Below are positions 45,304 to 55,073 of a stretch of 64,000 nucleotides of DNA, piece by piece. Made by a program: the position numbers and the translations under genes. The DNA is from Candidatus Hydrogenedentota bacterium (GTDB lineage: Bacteria > Hydrogenedentota > Hydrogenedentia > Hydrogenedentales > SLHB01). Position 1 is the stretch's first letter; the number at the start of each line of letters is the position of its first letter. The notes below the pieces were generated by a model. The model was given only the letters and a program-made list of their open reading frames with translations, searched no databases and was not told the DNA's origin. The DNA lies in contig JAKPDK010000058.1 of the NCBI GenBank assembly GCA_029552745.1, positions 1-64,000 of the forward strand, given 5' to 3'.

Positions 45304-45554
45304 GGCGTAAGGTAGGATGATTTCGGCCTGATTGGTGGAGATTCACCATATTGCACCTCGTGCCGTAGTTTGAGCTTCAAGAACAACACCATCGTTGCGA
45401 CACATACAGTGATGGGCACTCCCTTTTTTCAGGGTACAACATGGGAGAAGTTGCAGTATGGTCACGTTACCGAACATAACTACCATTGGACTCGTTGTAA
45501 TTTTGTGTTTATGGGTAATGGGCGTGAAGGGGGCTTCTCCTTGGACAAGTGGAG

Positions 45555-45849
45555 GGCGCAGCGCAAGATCACGTGGGGCATGGGTTGAGATAATCTCCGG
45601 ACACCTAGCGGGATTGCCACGTCGCCCCTTCGGGGCTCCTCGGAATGACAGGGGGTGGCCATAGCGGAGTAGAACGTAATACGTACAAACAAGTAATTCC
45701 AAGTAATCAAAATAGTTCGTAAATAATTCAAACGTACTTTGGAAATGCCATGCGTCAGTGTCTTTACTTTAATGATCTTTGTGCAACGTCCTCTGTTCAA
45801 TTCCTCATCGAACATAACAAGAAGTGCCAAAGGTGCCGGACTTATACAA
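45555..45849 (-). repeat. MITE-like element, copy C (truncated)
   Basis: Read on the minus strand, the 5' terminal repeat is at 45849-45824 (starting TTGTATAAG and closing CCTTTGGCAC). The conserved GATGAGGAATTGAA segment follows, then one palindrome arm (45650-45608) and the CCATGCCCCACGTGATC segment. The GC-rich hairpin of copies A and B is replaced by AT-rich sequence, and the second arm and 3' repeat are missing. An older, broken copy. Confidence 0.65.
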
Positions 45850-45853
45850 GTGC

Positions 45854-45883
45854 TTGAACTGCACGGCGGGGAACGAGTATGAT
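45854..45883 (+). promoter_or_regulatory. Promoter of the GH4 gene, at the edge of MITE copy C
   Basis: TTGAAC (45854-45859), 18-bp spacer, TATGAT (45878-45883). As with copy A, the -35 box begins five bases after TTATACA in the terminal repeat. Confidence 0.45.
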
Positions 45884-45968
45884 CTGTTTAGAAAAATTCC
45901 TTTCGGACAGACGCACCCTTATAGTACTCAGGCGGGTGGTTAACTGTTTTTAGAAGGCGGCTGACACT

Positions 45969-47252
45969 ATGAAACTTGCCGTAATTGGCGGTGGTAGTTC
46001 CTACACCCCTGAATTGATTGATGGTCTTTTCTCTCGTCTTGACCGCATCCCCGTGACAGAAGTCTGGCTGATGGACCCGAACCTCGACCGTCTGGAAATT
46101 ACCGCGGGACTTGCTGAGCGCATGTCCCAGAAGCACGGGATACCTTTTACCGTTCATGCAACCGATGACCTACGTGCCGCCGTACAGGACGCATCGTACG
46201 TGGTCACGCAATTGCGTGTGGGCGGGATTCAGGCGCGTATTCAGGACGAGAAACTGGGGCTCAAATACGGAATTATCGGACAGGAAACAACCGGCGTCGG
46301 GGGGTTTGCCTGCGCCCTACGCACCATTCCCCGCATACTCGATATCGCCCATACAATGCAAGAGGTGGCGCCAAAAGGTTTTCTAATCAATTTCACAAAT
46401 CCCTCGGGCATCGTTACGGAAGCCCTTATCAAACACGGGGGTGTCCGTTGTGTTGGCTTGTGCAATGTGCCTATCGGCATCATCATGGACATCGCTAAAT
46501 TCATGCAGTGCTCCCCACAGGATGTGCAGCTGGATTACGTCGGTCTAAACCATCTGTCTTGGGTGCAGGATGTACGTATCGCTGGCAAAAGCGTGTTTGA
46601 CGATGTATTAAATCAGTTTCTTGAGCATGCCGACGAGGAATGGGAGCACGAACCGACACGTGAGGCGATGGTACTTGCCATGCGCACGTTGCACATGATT
46701 TGCAATGGTTATCTTCAGTATTTTTACGCAACGGAGGAGGCATTTGCCCGTTTGTCTTCTCGAGAGAAAACTCGAGGGGAAGAAATCATTGAAATTGAAC
46801 GTAGTCTGTTTGAGAAATACGCCCAAAAAGACCTCACAAGCAAACCCGAGGAGTTGTCAAAACGCGGGGGCGCTCATTATTCCACCGCAGCGTTTATGGT
46901 GATTGACGCCATCGAGAACAATACACAAGACCGTCAAATCGTTTGTTGCCGTAATTCGGGGGCAGTCCCGACTTTTGACGCGGATGTTTCGTTGGAAGTG
47001 CCGGCGCTCATTGACCGTATGGGTGCGACGGCCATTTCGCAGCCTGCTCCCCCGCCCGCTATACGCGGACTCATGCAACAAATGAAAGCGTACGAGACAT
47101 TAACGGTCGAAGCGGCTGTTCGTGGAGATAGAAAAGCGGCGCTGGAAGCCTTGCTTTTGCATCCTTTGTTGCCCGGCATACGAAAGGCCAAAGATATCTT
47201 TGACGAATTATTGGCGATTAACCGCCCGCATTTGCAAGGGACTTTTTTCTGA
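45969..47252 (+). CDS. GH4-family glycosidase (6-phospho-beta-glucosidase-like)
   Basis: 427 residues, cytoplasmic. GH4 enzymes use NAD and a divalent metal to cleave glycosides through redox chemistry. The Rossmann motif is VIGGGSSYTPELIDGL. Metal and catalytic residues are in GLCNVPIGI (Cys) and GLNHLSWV (His), and NFTNPSGIVTEAL is conserved. It resembles CelF/LicH-type 6-phospho-beta-glucosidases, although no phosphotransferase system is nearby, so the phosphate requirement is uncertain. AAGGCG precedes the ATG. Only 24 bp separate it from purC, so the three genes to purF may share a transcript. Confidence 0.9.
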   Translation: MKLAVIGGGSSYTPELIDGLFSRLDRIPVTEVWLMDPNLDRLEITAGLAERMSQKHGIPFTVHATDDLRAAVQDASYVVTQLRVGGIQARIQDEKLGLKYGIIGQETTGVGGFACALRTIPRILDIAHTMQEVAPKGFLINFTNPSGIVTEALIKHGGVRCVGLCNVPIGIIMDIAKFMQCSPQDVQLDYVGLNHLSWVQDVRIAGKSVFDDVLNQFLEHADEEWEHEPTREAMVLAMRTLHMICNGYLQYFYATEEAFARLSSREKTRGEEIIEIERSLFEKYAQKDLTSKPEELSKRGGAHYSTAAFMVIDAIENNTQDRQIVCCRNSGAVPTFDADVSLEVPALIDRMGATAISQPAPPPAIRGLMQQMKAYETLTVEAAVRGDRKAALEALLLHPLLPGIRKAKDIFDELLAINRPHLQGTFF

Positions 47253-47276
47253 GAACCATTTTCAAAGGGACAGGAC

Positions 47277-48176
47277 ATGAAAAATAGCCCCCTGTTGCAG
47301 ACCTCTATACCAGGACGTGAGCCTTTGGCGCGCGGGAAAGTGCGCGACATTTACGATCTGGGCGACCGCCTCGTCATCGTGGCGACGGATCGTATTTCCG
47401 CCTTTGACTGGGTGAATCCCGTCGGAATTCCTGATAAAGGAAAAGTCCTGACGCAGATTTCTTTGTTTTGGTTTGAATACTTGAAGGACATTGTCCCCAA
47501 CCATCTGCTATCTGTAGACCTTTCTGATTTACCAGCTGAGTTTCAGAAAGAAAAAGACCAGCTGGAAGGCAGGACCATGCTTGTCCGCAAATGCTCCATG
47601 TTGCCGGTGGAGTTCGTTGTACGGGGATATTTGGCAGGCAGCGCATGGAAAGAATACAAGACCACCGGAAAGGTCTGCGGGATCGAGCTGCCCAAGGGAC
47701 TTCAGGAATCGTCGCGTCTTGAAAAGCCCATTTTTACGCCCGCCACAAAAGCTACCGAAGGACACGACATCAATATCACCGCGGAGCAAACCGGTGACAT
47801 TATCGGCAAAGCCTTACTGGAACAGGCAGCAGCCGCTGCATTGGCGCTGTACGATGAAGCACGTGCATATGCCGAAACCAAGGGCCTCATTCTGTGCGAT
47901 ACCAAGTTCGAGTTCGGTTTATATGACGGCAAGTTAATGCTGGCGGATGAGGTACTTACTCCTGATTCGTCTCGTTTCTGGCCCGCCGATCAATACCAGC
48001 CCGGGCGTGCTCAACCTAGCTTTGACAAGCAATTTGTGCGAGACTGGCTGGAAAGTACAAACTGGGACAAAAATTCTCCGCCTCCTCCTTTACCGGAAGA
48101 CGTGGTTATGAAGACACGAGAAAAGTATATTGAAGCGTATGAACGACTGACAGGGAGACATTTCGGGGAAAACTAG
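47277..48176 (+). CDS. purC: Phosphoribosylaminoimidazole-succinocarboxamide synthase
   Basis: Purine biosynthesis step 7: ATP-dependent joining of CAIR and aspartate to give SAICAR. It has 299 residues. Family motifs are ARGKVRDIYDLGDRLVIVAT, DRISAFDWV, PVEFVVRGYLAGSAW, GHDINIT and ILCDTKFEFGL, followed by DEVLTPDSSRFW. The length matches the longer single-domain form. GGGA lies seven bases before the ATG. purF follows after 24 bp. Confidence 0.97.
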   Translation: MKNSPLLQTSIPGREPLARGKVRDIYDLGDRLVIVATDRISAFDWVNPVGIPDKGKVLTQISLFWFEYLKDIVPNHLLSVDLSDLPAEFQKEKDQLEGRTMLVRKCSMLPVEFVVRGYLAGSAWKEYKTTGKVCGIELPKGLQESSRLEKPIFTPATKATEGHDINITAEQTGDIIGKALLEQAAAAALALYDEARAYAETKGLILCDTKFEFGLYDGKLMLADEVLTPDSSRFWPADQYQPGRAQPSFDKQFVRDWLESTNWDKNSPPPPLPEDVVMKTREKYIEAYERLTGRHFGEN

Positions 48177-48200
48177 TGCGAGGTAAGCAAAAGCGACGCC

Positions 48201-49661
48201 ATGCAAAGTAAACAATCGTTTGCATTCGACGAAATCCGGGAAGAGTGCGGCGTATTTGGCGTGTTTGGTGCGCCGGAAGCGGCAAAACTAACCTATCTAG
48301 GCCTGTACGCCCTCCAACACCGTGGCCAGGAAGGCGCTGGAATCGTCAGTGCCGACCGCGGGGAACTGAAGTCCTTCGTAGGGCTTGGACTGGTTTCGGA
48401 AGTCTTTCCGACGAACAAGCGACACCGACTAGGACTCTTGACCGGCGATATTGCCATTGGCCATGTGCGTTATTCCACGTTCGGAAGCAGCACGCTCAAA
48501 AACGTGCAACCTTTGGCGGTGAACTACGCCCGAGGCGCTTTGGCCCTGGCACACAATGGGAACTTGGTCAATGCAGCCCGTTTGCGGGAAGAATTAGAAG
48601 AAGACGGCGCGATCTTCCACGGGACAACGGACAGTGAGGTGATTGTTCATCTGATCGCCCGTTCGAAAGAAAAAGATTTCGCGGGCTGTGTCATCGACGC
48701 CCTGAATCAGGTGATCGGCGCCTATTCGCTGCTGGTGATCAACGGTGAGGAACTGGTTGCTGTTCGCGATCCCCGCGGGTTTCGCCCGCTTTGGCTGGGT
48801 CGATTGGGTGGGGCGTATGTCTTCGCCAGCGAGACCTGTGCCTTGGACATCATAGACGCAGAACACGTGCGCGAAGTGGAACCCGGAGAGATGCTCGTGG
48901 TATCCCGCGATGGTTTACGCTCCCTGCGTCCCTTTCCAGCTGTTCGGCCTACACCATGCATTTTCGAGTTTGTTTACGTAGAGCGTCCAGACAGCGTCAT
49001 CTTCGGACGTAGCGTGGACGAGGTGCGTAAGCGTCTGGGCGCTAATTTGGCAAAACTTGCTCCGGTGGATGCTGACCTCGTCATGGCCGTTCCAGATTCT
49101 TCCAACCAAGTGGCGCTCGGTTATGCTCATGAAGCCGGTTTGCCCTTTGACATGGGCTTTATACGAAATCACTACGTAGGACGTACGTTCATTGAACCGG
49201 ACCAGAACATCCGCGACTTTGGCGTGAAGATCAAACTGAATCCCTCACGGAATGTTATCGAGGGAAAACGGATCGTGCTGGTGGATGACAGTATCGTTCG
49301 TGGAACAACCTCTCGGAAAATTATCAAGATGCTTCGTCGTTGCGGCGTCCGGGAAATCCACTTCCGAATCAGTTGTCCCCCGATTATCAATTCGTGTTTT
49401 TATGGCATTGATACTCCAAAACGAGAAAACCTGATCGGGTCTCACATGTCCGTGGAAGAAATCAGACAGTACTTAGGCGTTGACTCGCTTGTCTATCAGA
49501 CGCTCGAGGGACTTGTCGACGCCACCGGCTATACCAAAGAGGATTTCTGCCTGGCATGTTTCAATAATGAATATCCTACGCCGACCCCCGCCGACTTTGA
49601 ACCACGCCGAAACAAGTCACGCATCGAAGAATTGTCGCCCGAGATAAGTCTTCTGGGCTAG
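48201..49661 (+). CDS. purF: Amidophosphoribosyltransferase
   Basis: First committed step of purine synthesis: PRPP plus glutamine to phosphoribosylamine. It has 486 residues. A short propeptide precedes nucleophile C16 in REECGVFGVFG, as in Bacillus-type enzymes processed before activity. The N-terminal Ntn glutaminase domain (about 16-250) includes QHRGQEGAGIV and HNGNLVNAARL. The phosphoribosyltransferase domain has the PRPP loop IVLVDDSIVRGTTS. Cysteines in SCPPIINSCFYG and FCLACFNNEYPTP match the iron-sulfur ligands of that class. It ends ten bases from the convergent dxs gene. Confidence 0.97.
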   Translation: MQSKQSFAFDEIREECGVFGVFGAPEAAKLTYLGLYALQHRGQEGAGIVSADRGELKSFVGLGLVSEVFPTNKRHRLGLLTGDIAIGHVRYSTFGSSTLKNVQPLAVNYARGALALAHNGNLVNAARLREELEEDGAIFHGTTDSEVIVHLIARSKEKDFAGCVIDALNQVIGAYSLLVINGEELVAVRDPRGFRPLWLGRLGGAYVFASETCALDIIDAEHVREVEPGEMLVVSRDGLRSLRPFPAVRPTPCIFEFVYVERPDSVIFGRSVDEVRKRLGANLAKLAPVDADLVMAVPDSSNQVALGYAHEAGLPFDMGFIRNHYVGRTFIEPDQNIRDFGVKIKLNPSRNVIEGKRIVLVDDSIVRGTTSRKIIKMLRRCGVREIHFRISCPPIINSCFYGIDTPKRENLIGSHMSVEEIRQYLGVDSLVYQTLEGLVDATGYTKEDFCLACFNNEYPTPTPADFEPRRNKSRIEELSPEISLLG

Positions 49662-49670
49662 CGGTGCCTT

Positions 49671-51599
49671 TTATGCCCGTGGCGTGGCGGCAGCGGAAGC
49701 CCCCGTGGGCATTTCCGCCGTGATAAACGTCCGCATGGCGTCTGCCAACTTCTCAGGGGTAAAGCCTAGGTCCTGGAGCTGCTCATCCCGTGTCGCATGG
49801 TCAATAAAAATATCGGGAAAGCCTATACGCTTCAGCCGTACACGAGATAGCACGCCGTTTTGCTCGTAGTGTTCCATAACTGCCGACCCAAAACCGCCCT
49901 CGAGCGTGTTTTCTTCGACTGTAACAATGGGCATTTCACGAATCCGCTCCAGAAAATCGGCATCGAGAGGTTTTACCGCTCTCGCATCAGCGACCGCTAT
50001 CGAAAACCCATCCCGAGCCAGGATTTCCGCCGCTGTCAGACATTGCTGCAGGCAAGGACCTACGCCCAAAAAGACACCATCGGTCCCTTCGCGTAGCAGC
50101 TGGGCAGTGAGTGGGTCTGGTCTATCTTCGGGAGGAATCGTGGTGGCCAAACTTCGAGCGTAGCGAATGGCAACAGGTCCATGCTGTTTTAACGCCCAGT
50201 GCAGCATCAGTCGAAGATCGACTCCATCTCTTGGGGCAAGAACGGTCACCCCAGGTATTGCGCGCAAGAACGTGAGATCAAATGCACCTTGCTGCGTAGG
50301 ACTATCTTCTCCAACGGCGCCGGCGCGATCAATCGCAAAGACCACGGGCAAATTTTGCAAGCAAACATCATGGATATATTGGTCATATGCGCGCTGTAAG
50401 AACGTGGAATATATGGCGCAGACCGGTCTGAGCCCCGCAATGGCAAGTCCGGCAGCAAAGGTTACTGCGTGTTGCTCACAAATGCCCACGTCAAAAAACC
50501 TGTCGGGAAAATTCTCCTCAAATTTACTCAAACCAGTACCGGTCGGCATAGCCGCAGTAATCCCCACAATGCGGGGATCGTCTTGCGCGGCTTCAATGAG
50601 CGCGTCCGCAAACACTTGCGTAAACGTCTTGGCGCGTGGTGCACTCCCCGATGTCTTGAACTGACCGGTTTGGATATCAAAGGCTTGTACACCGTGGTAC
50701 GTTAACGGGTCATCTTCGGCGTATTCATAGCCCTTTCCTTTTTGGGTAACGCAGTGCAGAAACACGGGTCCATGGATGTTCTTGATGTTATGAAAGAATT
50801 CCACAAGCGTATCAAGGTCGTGGCCATCTATCGGACCGACATACTTGAACCCCAATTCCTGGAACAAAGTCGTCGGAGTCAACAGCCCTTTGACCGATTG
50901 CTCAACCTTTTGCGCCGCACGGGTCAAATGCGGACCCAACATCTGCTTGACGACGGTGGCAATATCCTCCCGTGCCTTCGTGTAGAGTCCCCCGGTGATC
51001 AATCGACTGAAATACGTCGAAAGGGCACCCACCGTAGGCGATATGGACATCCGATTATCGTTGAGGATGACAAGAAGATCCGTTCCGAGATGTCCGGCGT
51101 GGGCAAGAGCCTCGAACGCCATTCCCGCTGTCATGGCGCCGTCGCCAATGACCGCAATGACGCGCCGATTCTCCCTCAGACGATCCCGTGCAACAGCCAT
51201 TCCCAAGCCCGCTGATATAGAAGTGGAGCTGTGACCAACCCCAAACGCGTCATACGGACTTTCGCTGGGTTTGGGATATCCGCTCAAACCGCCTTTTTTC
51301 CGCACGGTATGGATTCGGTCGGCTCGACCTGTCAGTAACTTATGGGGATAACACTGGTGTCCAACGTCCCAGATTAGCGCGTCGCGTTCTGTATCGAAAA
51401 CATGGTGCAACGCAATCGCGAGTTCCACCACGCCCAAGTGCGGCGCCAAGTGCCCACCATTCACAGACGCGGTGGCAATAATCGTTCGCCGAATTTCATC
51501 TGCCAGCGGCGCCAAGTCTTCCGGGCGAAGCCGTTGGACATCGCTTGGCTTTTTGATGGTGTCCAGTATAGGAGTCTGACTCGATGCTTCTTTTTCCAC
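49671..51599 (-). CDS. dxs: 1-deoxy-D-xylulose-5-phosphate synthase
   Basis: Thiamine-diphosphate enzyme starting the MEP isoprenoid pathway, condensing pyruvate and glyceraldehyde 3-phosphate. It has 642 residues. Motifs include ALIWDVGHQCYPHKLLTGR, VIGDGAMTAGMAFEALAHAG and ILNDNRMSISPTVGAL in the first domain, VGICEQHAVTFAAGLA in the pyrimidine domain, and a transketolase C-terminal domain. GTG 51599 was chosen because AAAGAGG lies eight bases upstream and the -10 box at 51637-51632 excludes the upstream ATG at 51641. Confidence 0.96.
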   Translation of the reverse strand: MEKEASSQTPILDTIKKPSDVQRLRPEDLAPLADEIRRTIIATASVNGGHLAPHLGVVELAIALHHVFDTERDALIWDVGHQCYPHKLLTGRADRIHTVRKKGGLSGYPKPSESPYDAFGVGHSSTSISAGLGMAVARDRLRENRRVIAVIGDGAMTAGMAFEALAHAGHLGTDLLVILNDNRMSISPTVGALSTYFSRLITGGLYTKAREDIATVVKQMLGPHLTRAAQKVEQSVKGLLTPTTLFQELGFKYVGPIDGHDLDTLVEFFHNIKNIHGPVFLHCVTQKGKGYEYAEDDPLTYHGVQAFDIQTGQFKTSGSAPRAKTFTQVFADALIEAAQDDPRIVGITAAMPTGTGLSKFEENFPDRFFDVGICEQHAVTFAAGLAIAGLRPVCAIYSTFLQRAYDQYIHDVCLQNLPVVFAIDRAGAVGEDSPTQQGAFDLTFLRAIPGVTVLAPRDGVDLRLMLHWALKQHGPVAIRYARSLATTIPPEDRPDPLTAQLLREGTDGVFLGVGPCLQQCLTAAEILARDGFSIAVADARAVKPLDADFLERIREMPIVTVEENTLEGGFGSAVMEHYEQNGVLSRVRLKRIGFPDIFIDHATRDEQLQDLGFTPEKLADAMRTFITAEMPTGASAAATPRA

Positions 51600-51631
51600 T
51601 ATGCGTTCCTCTTTGCAGCCAAGTACATAAA

Positions 51632-51640
51632 AGTATATCA
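51632..51640 (-). promoter_or_regulatory. Extended -10 promoter of dxs
   Basis: On the minus strand TGATATACT gives an extended -10 box (TG-N-TATACT, 51640-51632), without a strong -35. A transcript from it would start near 51625, just before the GTG at 51599. Confidence 0.4.
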
Positions 51641-51813
51641 CTCGAACGCCGTTTATGCATAGCGAAGTAGCGCATGGACGTGGCTGTACTCATGGTCAAT
51701 GAAAAGGAGCAGTGCCAAACGAGGAGTCGGAAAACGCGGCATGGACACGAAGGAACCGAAGAATTACACTGCAGCGGGACACGCACAAACAACCGCAGCA
51801 CACAATGCCGCTT

Positions 51814-52704
51814 TTACCCCTTCATGCCCGTCAGAATGATACCTTGAACGAAATATTTCTGTGCAAGAAAGAAGAGAACCAACACAGGCAGCAGCGTGAT
51901 ATGGGATGCTGCCAGCATATAATGAGGAAAACTACCGTATATGCTCTGAAACATGCGCAGGCCTATCGATACCGTGTAGTTCTCAAAGCTTCCCAAGTAA
52001 ATTAGGGGTCCCATAAAATCTTGCCAGTGGGCAATGAAACTCATAACACTTATGGTAGCTACCGCGGGGGAGGAAAGTGGCATCATAATATCCCAAAAAA
52101 TCCGAAGATTCGAACACCCATCAAGTCGCGCAGCTTCTTCGAGTTCGAGAGGAATCGTTTTGAAGAATTGCCGCATTAAAAAAATAAAGACCGCACCGCC
52201 GCCAAGAAAACTGGGAACAATCAACGGTTTGAATGTATCGATCCAGTCGAGTTTCAAGAAAATGATGTAATGAGGAATCATAGTGACCTGCGGTGGCAAC
52301 ATCATCGTAGCAAGAAGCACAACAAACCACACATCTCGCCCTACCCAACGCAGACGGGCAAAGGCATACGCTACGATGGAAGCGGTGAGCACCTGGCCTG
52401 TTACGCACCAGGTGCAAACGAAGAGACTGTTGTACACAAACCTCCCAAAAGGCAAAATCGTTAATGCTTTGACGTAATTCTCAAAATGAAACTCTTCAGG
52501 CCAAAGCCTTGGCGGAGAGGCATAAACGCCATCCAGGTTGCTTACAGAAGAGACCAAAGAGCGGTAGAAAGGCACAGAAAAAATGACGGAAAGTACAACA
52601 AGAAGGAAAACGGTCAAGATTTTCCAAAGACGATCGTGTGTACTCCGTCGCCTCCAAAACGAAGGCCTTAAAGTGCAAAAGGCATTAGAAACCGTCTGAC
52701 TCAT
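51814..52704 (-). CDS. Sugar ABC transporter permease, MalG-like
   Basis: 296-residue inner-membrane permease with six predicted helices and the EAA loop LEEAARLDGCSNLRIFWDIM. It is of normal MalG length, unlike the paralogue at 38773. The ATG at 52704 overlaps the stop of the MalF-like gene (ATGA), and GGGGAG lies just before it. It is the last gene of a binding protein-MalF-MalG operon that has no ATPase gene. Confidence 0.92.
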   Translation of the reverse strand: MSQTVSNAFCTLRPSFWRRRSTHDRLWKILTVFLLVVLSVIFSVPFYRSLVSSVSNLDGVYASPPRLWPEEFHFENYVKALTILPFGRFVYNSLFVCTWCVTGQVLTASIVAYAFARLRWVGRDVWFVVLLATMMLPPQVTMIPHYIIFLKLDWIDTFKPLIVPSFLGGGAVFIFLMRQFFKTIPLELEEAARLDGCSNLRIFWDIMMPLSSPAVATISVMSFIAHWQDFMGPLIYLGSFENYTVSIGLRMFQSIYGSFPHYMLAASHITLLPVLVLFFLAQKYFVQGIILTGMKG

Positions 52705-53687
52705 CGCCGCTCCCCTTCGTAATATACCCATAAACGGCTAGAGCGCAAGACCATTAGCGTGAGCCCAAGAATGACGGCGAAAAGAATCCAGGCAAGGACA
52801 CTGGCATATCCCATTTCAAAATGCTGGAATGCCTTGCGATACAAGTACAGCACGTAAAACAAGGTGGCATTGTTAGGCCCACCGTTCGTCATGATGAAGG
52901 ACTGGGTAAACACCTGAAATGAGCCAATAATACTCATCACAAGGTGAAAGAAGATGGTTGGTGTCAACATGGGTATTGTGATGTAAACAAATCGGCGCAA
53001 CCGTCCGGCACCATCGATCTCAGCGACCTCGTATAAATGCTGTGGGACATTTTGAAGACCTGCCAAATAGATAAGCATGCCCCCACCGACATTCCAAAGG
53101 CTCATCAGGATCAGGGCTGGTTTCGCCCAGGATTCATCAGCCAACCAAAGCGGTGGCCAAGAAAGCTCCCAACGCGCCATAAGCCCAGCGACACCGGGTA
53201 TGTGATCAATCCCCCACTGTACCAAGCCTATTATGCCAACCTTTTTCAACAGAAAGTTCAACGCCCCAAATTCCGGATTCAATAGCCAGAACCACACCAT
53301 GATGGTAGCAACCCCCGCCAATACGTTCGGCAAGTAGAACAGGGTACGGAACAGGGCAATGCCTCGCACTTTGGCATTTAGCAACGTCGCCAACATCAGA
53401 GAGGCGGCAACGCCGAGCGGCACACTGAGGAAGGCGTAAAACGCTGTGTTCCAAAATGCCTTGAAAAAAAGCTCATCGTTCGCAAGTCGTCTGAAGTTCT
53501 CTAATCCCACAAACGCAGCGTGATCGCGGAAGCTTGTAATACCATCCCATCGGAAGAAACATAAAAACAGAGAAAAGACCATGGGACCCACCGTAAGGCA
53601 AAAGAAGCCCAAAAGCCACGGTGCGGCAAAGAGATAACCCTGCCCGTTATTTTGCAGGCGCGTCAGAAATGGCTTGCCCCCCGTCAA
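52701..53687 (-). CDS. Sugar ABC transporter permease, MalF-like
   Basis: 328 residues with six membrane helices (YLFAAPWLLGFFCLTVGP at the start) and the EAA loop HLYEVAEIDGAGRLRRFVYI. Translation probably starts at TTG 53687, which overlaps the stop of the binding-protein gene, with AAAGGAGG four bases upstream. Like its paralogue at 37836 it has a long second periplasmic loop (FNPEFGALN-like LLNPEFGALNFLLKKVG). The two importers are thus related but not identical and may take different glycans. Confidence 0.93.
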   Translation of the reverse strand: MTGGKPFLTRLQNNGQGYLFAAPWLLGFFCLTVGPMVFSLFLCFFRWDGITSFRDHAAFVGLENFRRLANDELFFKAFWNTAFYAFLSVPLGVAASLMLATLLNAKVRGIALFRTLFYLPNVLAGVATIMVWFWLLNPEFGALNFLLKKVGIIGLVQWGIDHIPGVAGLMARWELSWPPLWLADESWAKPALILMSLWNVGGGMLIYLAGLQNVPQHLYEVAEIDGAGRLRRFVYITIPMLTPTIFFHLVMSIIGSFQVFTQSFIMTNGGPNNATLFYVLYLYRKAFQHFEMGYASVLAWILFAVILGLTLMVLRSSRLWVYYEGERR

Positions 53688-54988
53688 GTTCCCTCCTTTG
53701 CGTTTAACGGAAAAATATTCTCCCGTCGCACGATATCTGCCAGCCGTTTGATCATTTCTTCAGGGCTCTGTTTATTCATGAGTAGTTTTTCATATTCGGG
53801 AGTTATCGCTTGATCCATCTGATTCCAATGTAGCGAGATGGGTTGGTAACGGGCATAGGCGAGGGATTCAATAAACTTTTCTTCGTTCCATCCGTTGTTA
53901 GGATCGATGAAAGCATCTTTTGCGGCTTGAAGCGCCGGAACACTGCGGACATAACGTCCGACAATGGCTTGCGCCTCATAGGAAACGCAATAAGTCATAA
54001 AAGCCCACGCGGCCTCTTTGTTCCGACATCCACGAAACATCGCCAGACAATCCCATGTCACCCGTGTATAACGTTTGCCCGTGGGACCGTAAGGCATGTG
54101 TACTACGTCAAACTCGATGTTTGCCGTGCGTAAAGGCGGACTATTCCAAGGGCCGCTCACGGTCATACCAACACGACCGGTCATGAACATGGCATTGAGG
54201 TCCGTATTGGGCATGTCGTACGGGGAAGGTGATACCCGATAGGAATATAACAAGTCTTGACAAAACCGCATTGCCTGAATGGCGCTGGAATCCGTGAATG
54301 CCCAATCCGTTCGCTCTTCATTGAGATACCGTGCTCCGAACGCCCAGGTCCAAGGTAGATAATAAACCCACATCGGCACCGCAAACCCATAGGTGTCGAA
54401 TCTGCCGTCATTATCGAGGTCACGGGTTAATTCACGCGCTTTCTCGACAAACTCCTCCATATTCCAGTCGTCTCTTGGCGGTTCTACGCCCAATTCGCGC
54501 AACATTTTCTTGTTGTAATAAATCAAAACCGTACCACCCCACAAAGGCAAACCATAGATGCGACCGTTGTAGACAAAACTTTCGGGTGCCGTAGGCCAGA
54601 AATCGTGAGGCCAATCAAAAGGACAAGAAGAATTCACGATACGGTCTGTCAAGTCTTCAAATTTGCCATAACTGGCATAGGCAGGAAAAGGTTCGTCTTG
54701 AATCAACATAATGTCAGGCGCACTGTCCGCTGCAAGTAACAAACGAATTTTGTCATCATAGTTGCCAGGAATGTAGTTCAGTTTGACCTGAATCTCTGGA
54801 TGAAACCGGTAAAATCCCTCGACAATTTCCTGCCACATCTTCCATTCTTCGTAACTCCCCCAAAAAGCCACCGTAATGCAGGTGCGGCCTGAAGAAACCG
54901 AAACGAGCGGGGAAGGTCTGAACAAAGTGAGAAGAATGCACAATAAAAGCAGCGCCGATACTACAACCTTAGCGCTGGTTATCCCCAT
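53684..54988 (-). CDS. Extracellular sugar-binding protein (family 1)
   Basis: 434 residues with an N-terminal signal or anchor (8-25) and no lipobox. Solute-binding motifs include ITVAFWGSYEEWKMWQEIVE, APDIMLIQDEPFPAYAS, GTVLIYYNKKMLRELGVEPP and YVRSVPALQ. A calcium-type loop DLDNDGRFDTYG, common in this family, lies in the hinge region. It lacks the separate EF-hand domain of the protein at 36130. It is the first gene of its operon; AAAGGG precedes the ATG. Confidence 0.92.
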   Translation of the reverse strand: MGITSAKVVVSALLLLCILLTLFRPSPLVSVSSGRTCITVAFWGSYEEWKMWQEIVEGFYRFHPEIQVKLNYIPGNYDDKIRLLLAADSAPDIMLIQDEPFPAYASYGKFEDLTDRIVNSSCPFDWPHDFWPTAPESFVYNGRIYGLPLWGGTVLIYYNKKMLRELGVEPPRDDWNMEEFVEKARELTRDLDNDGRFDTYGFAVPMWVYYLPWTWAFGARYLNEERTDWAFTDSSAIQAMRFCQDLLYSYRVSPSPYDMPNTDLNAMFMTGRVGMTVSGPWNSPPLRTANIEFDVVHMPYGPTGKRYTRVTWDCLAMFRGCRNKEAAWAFMTYCVSYEAQAIVGRYVRSVPALQAAKDAFIDPNNGWNEEKFIESLAYARYQPISLHWNQMDQAITPEYEKLLMNKQSPEEMIKRLADIVRRENIFPLNAKEGT

Positions 54989-55073
54989 GAAAAACTGCCC
55001 TTTTCAAAATATCTTTGACAGACTATCTCCCCCACAGCCCCCGCAGCCTCGGCTACTCGGGGCTTTCGCCGAC

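Larger units (their letters stand above)
45304..45968. other. Intergenic region with decayed MITE copy C
   Basis: 665 bp before the GH4 gene. The part from about 45555 to 45849 matches the 5' part of the MITE family. The part from 45304 to 45554 does not match it and shows no gene I can support. The promoter at 45854-45883 abuts the element. Confidence 0.6.

Noticed and set aside
51600-51641. N-terminal extension of dxs starting MIYFYVLG
   Set aside because: It lies across the -10 box, and a better ribosome site precedes GTG 51599.
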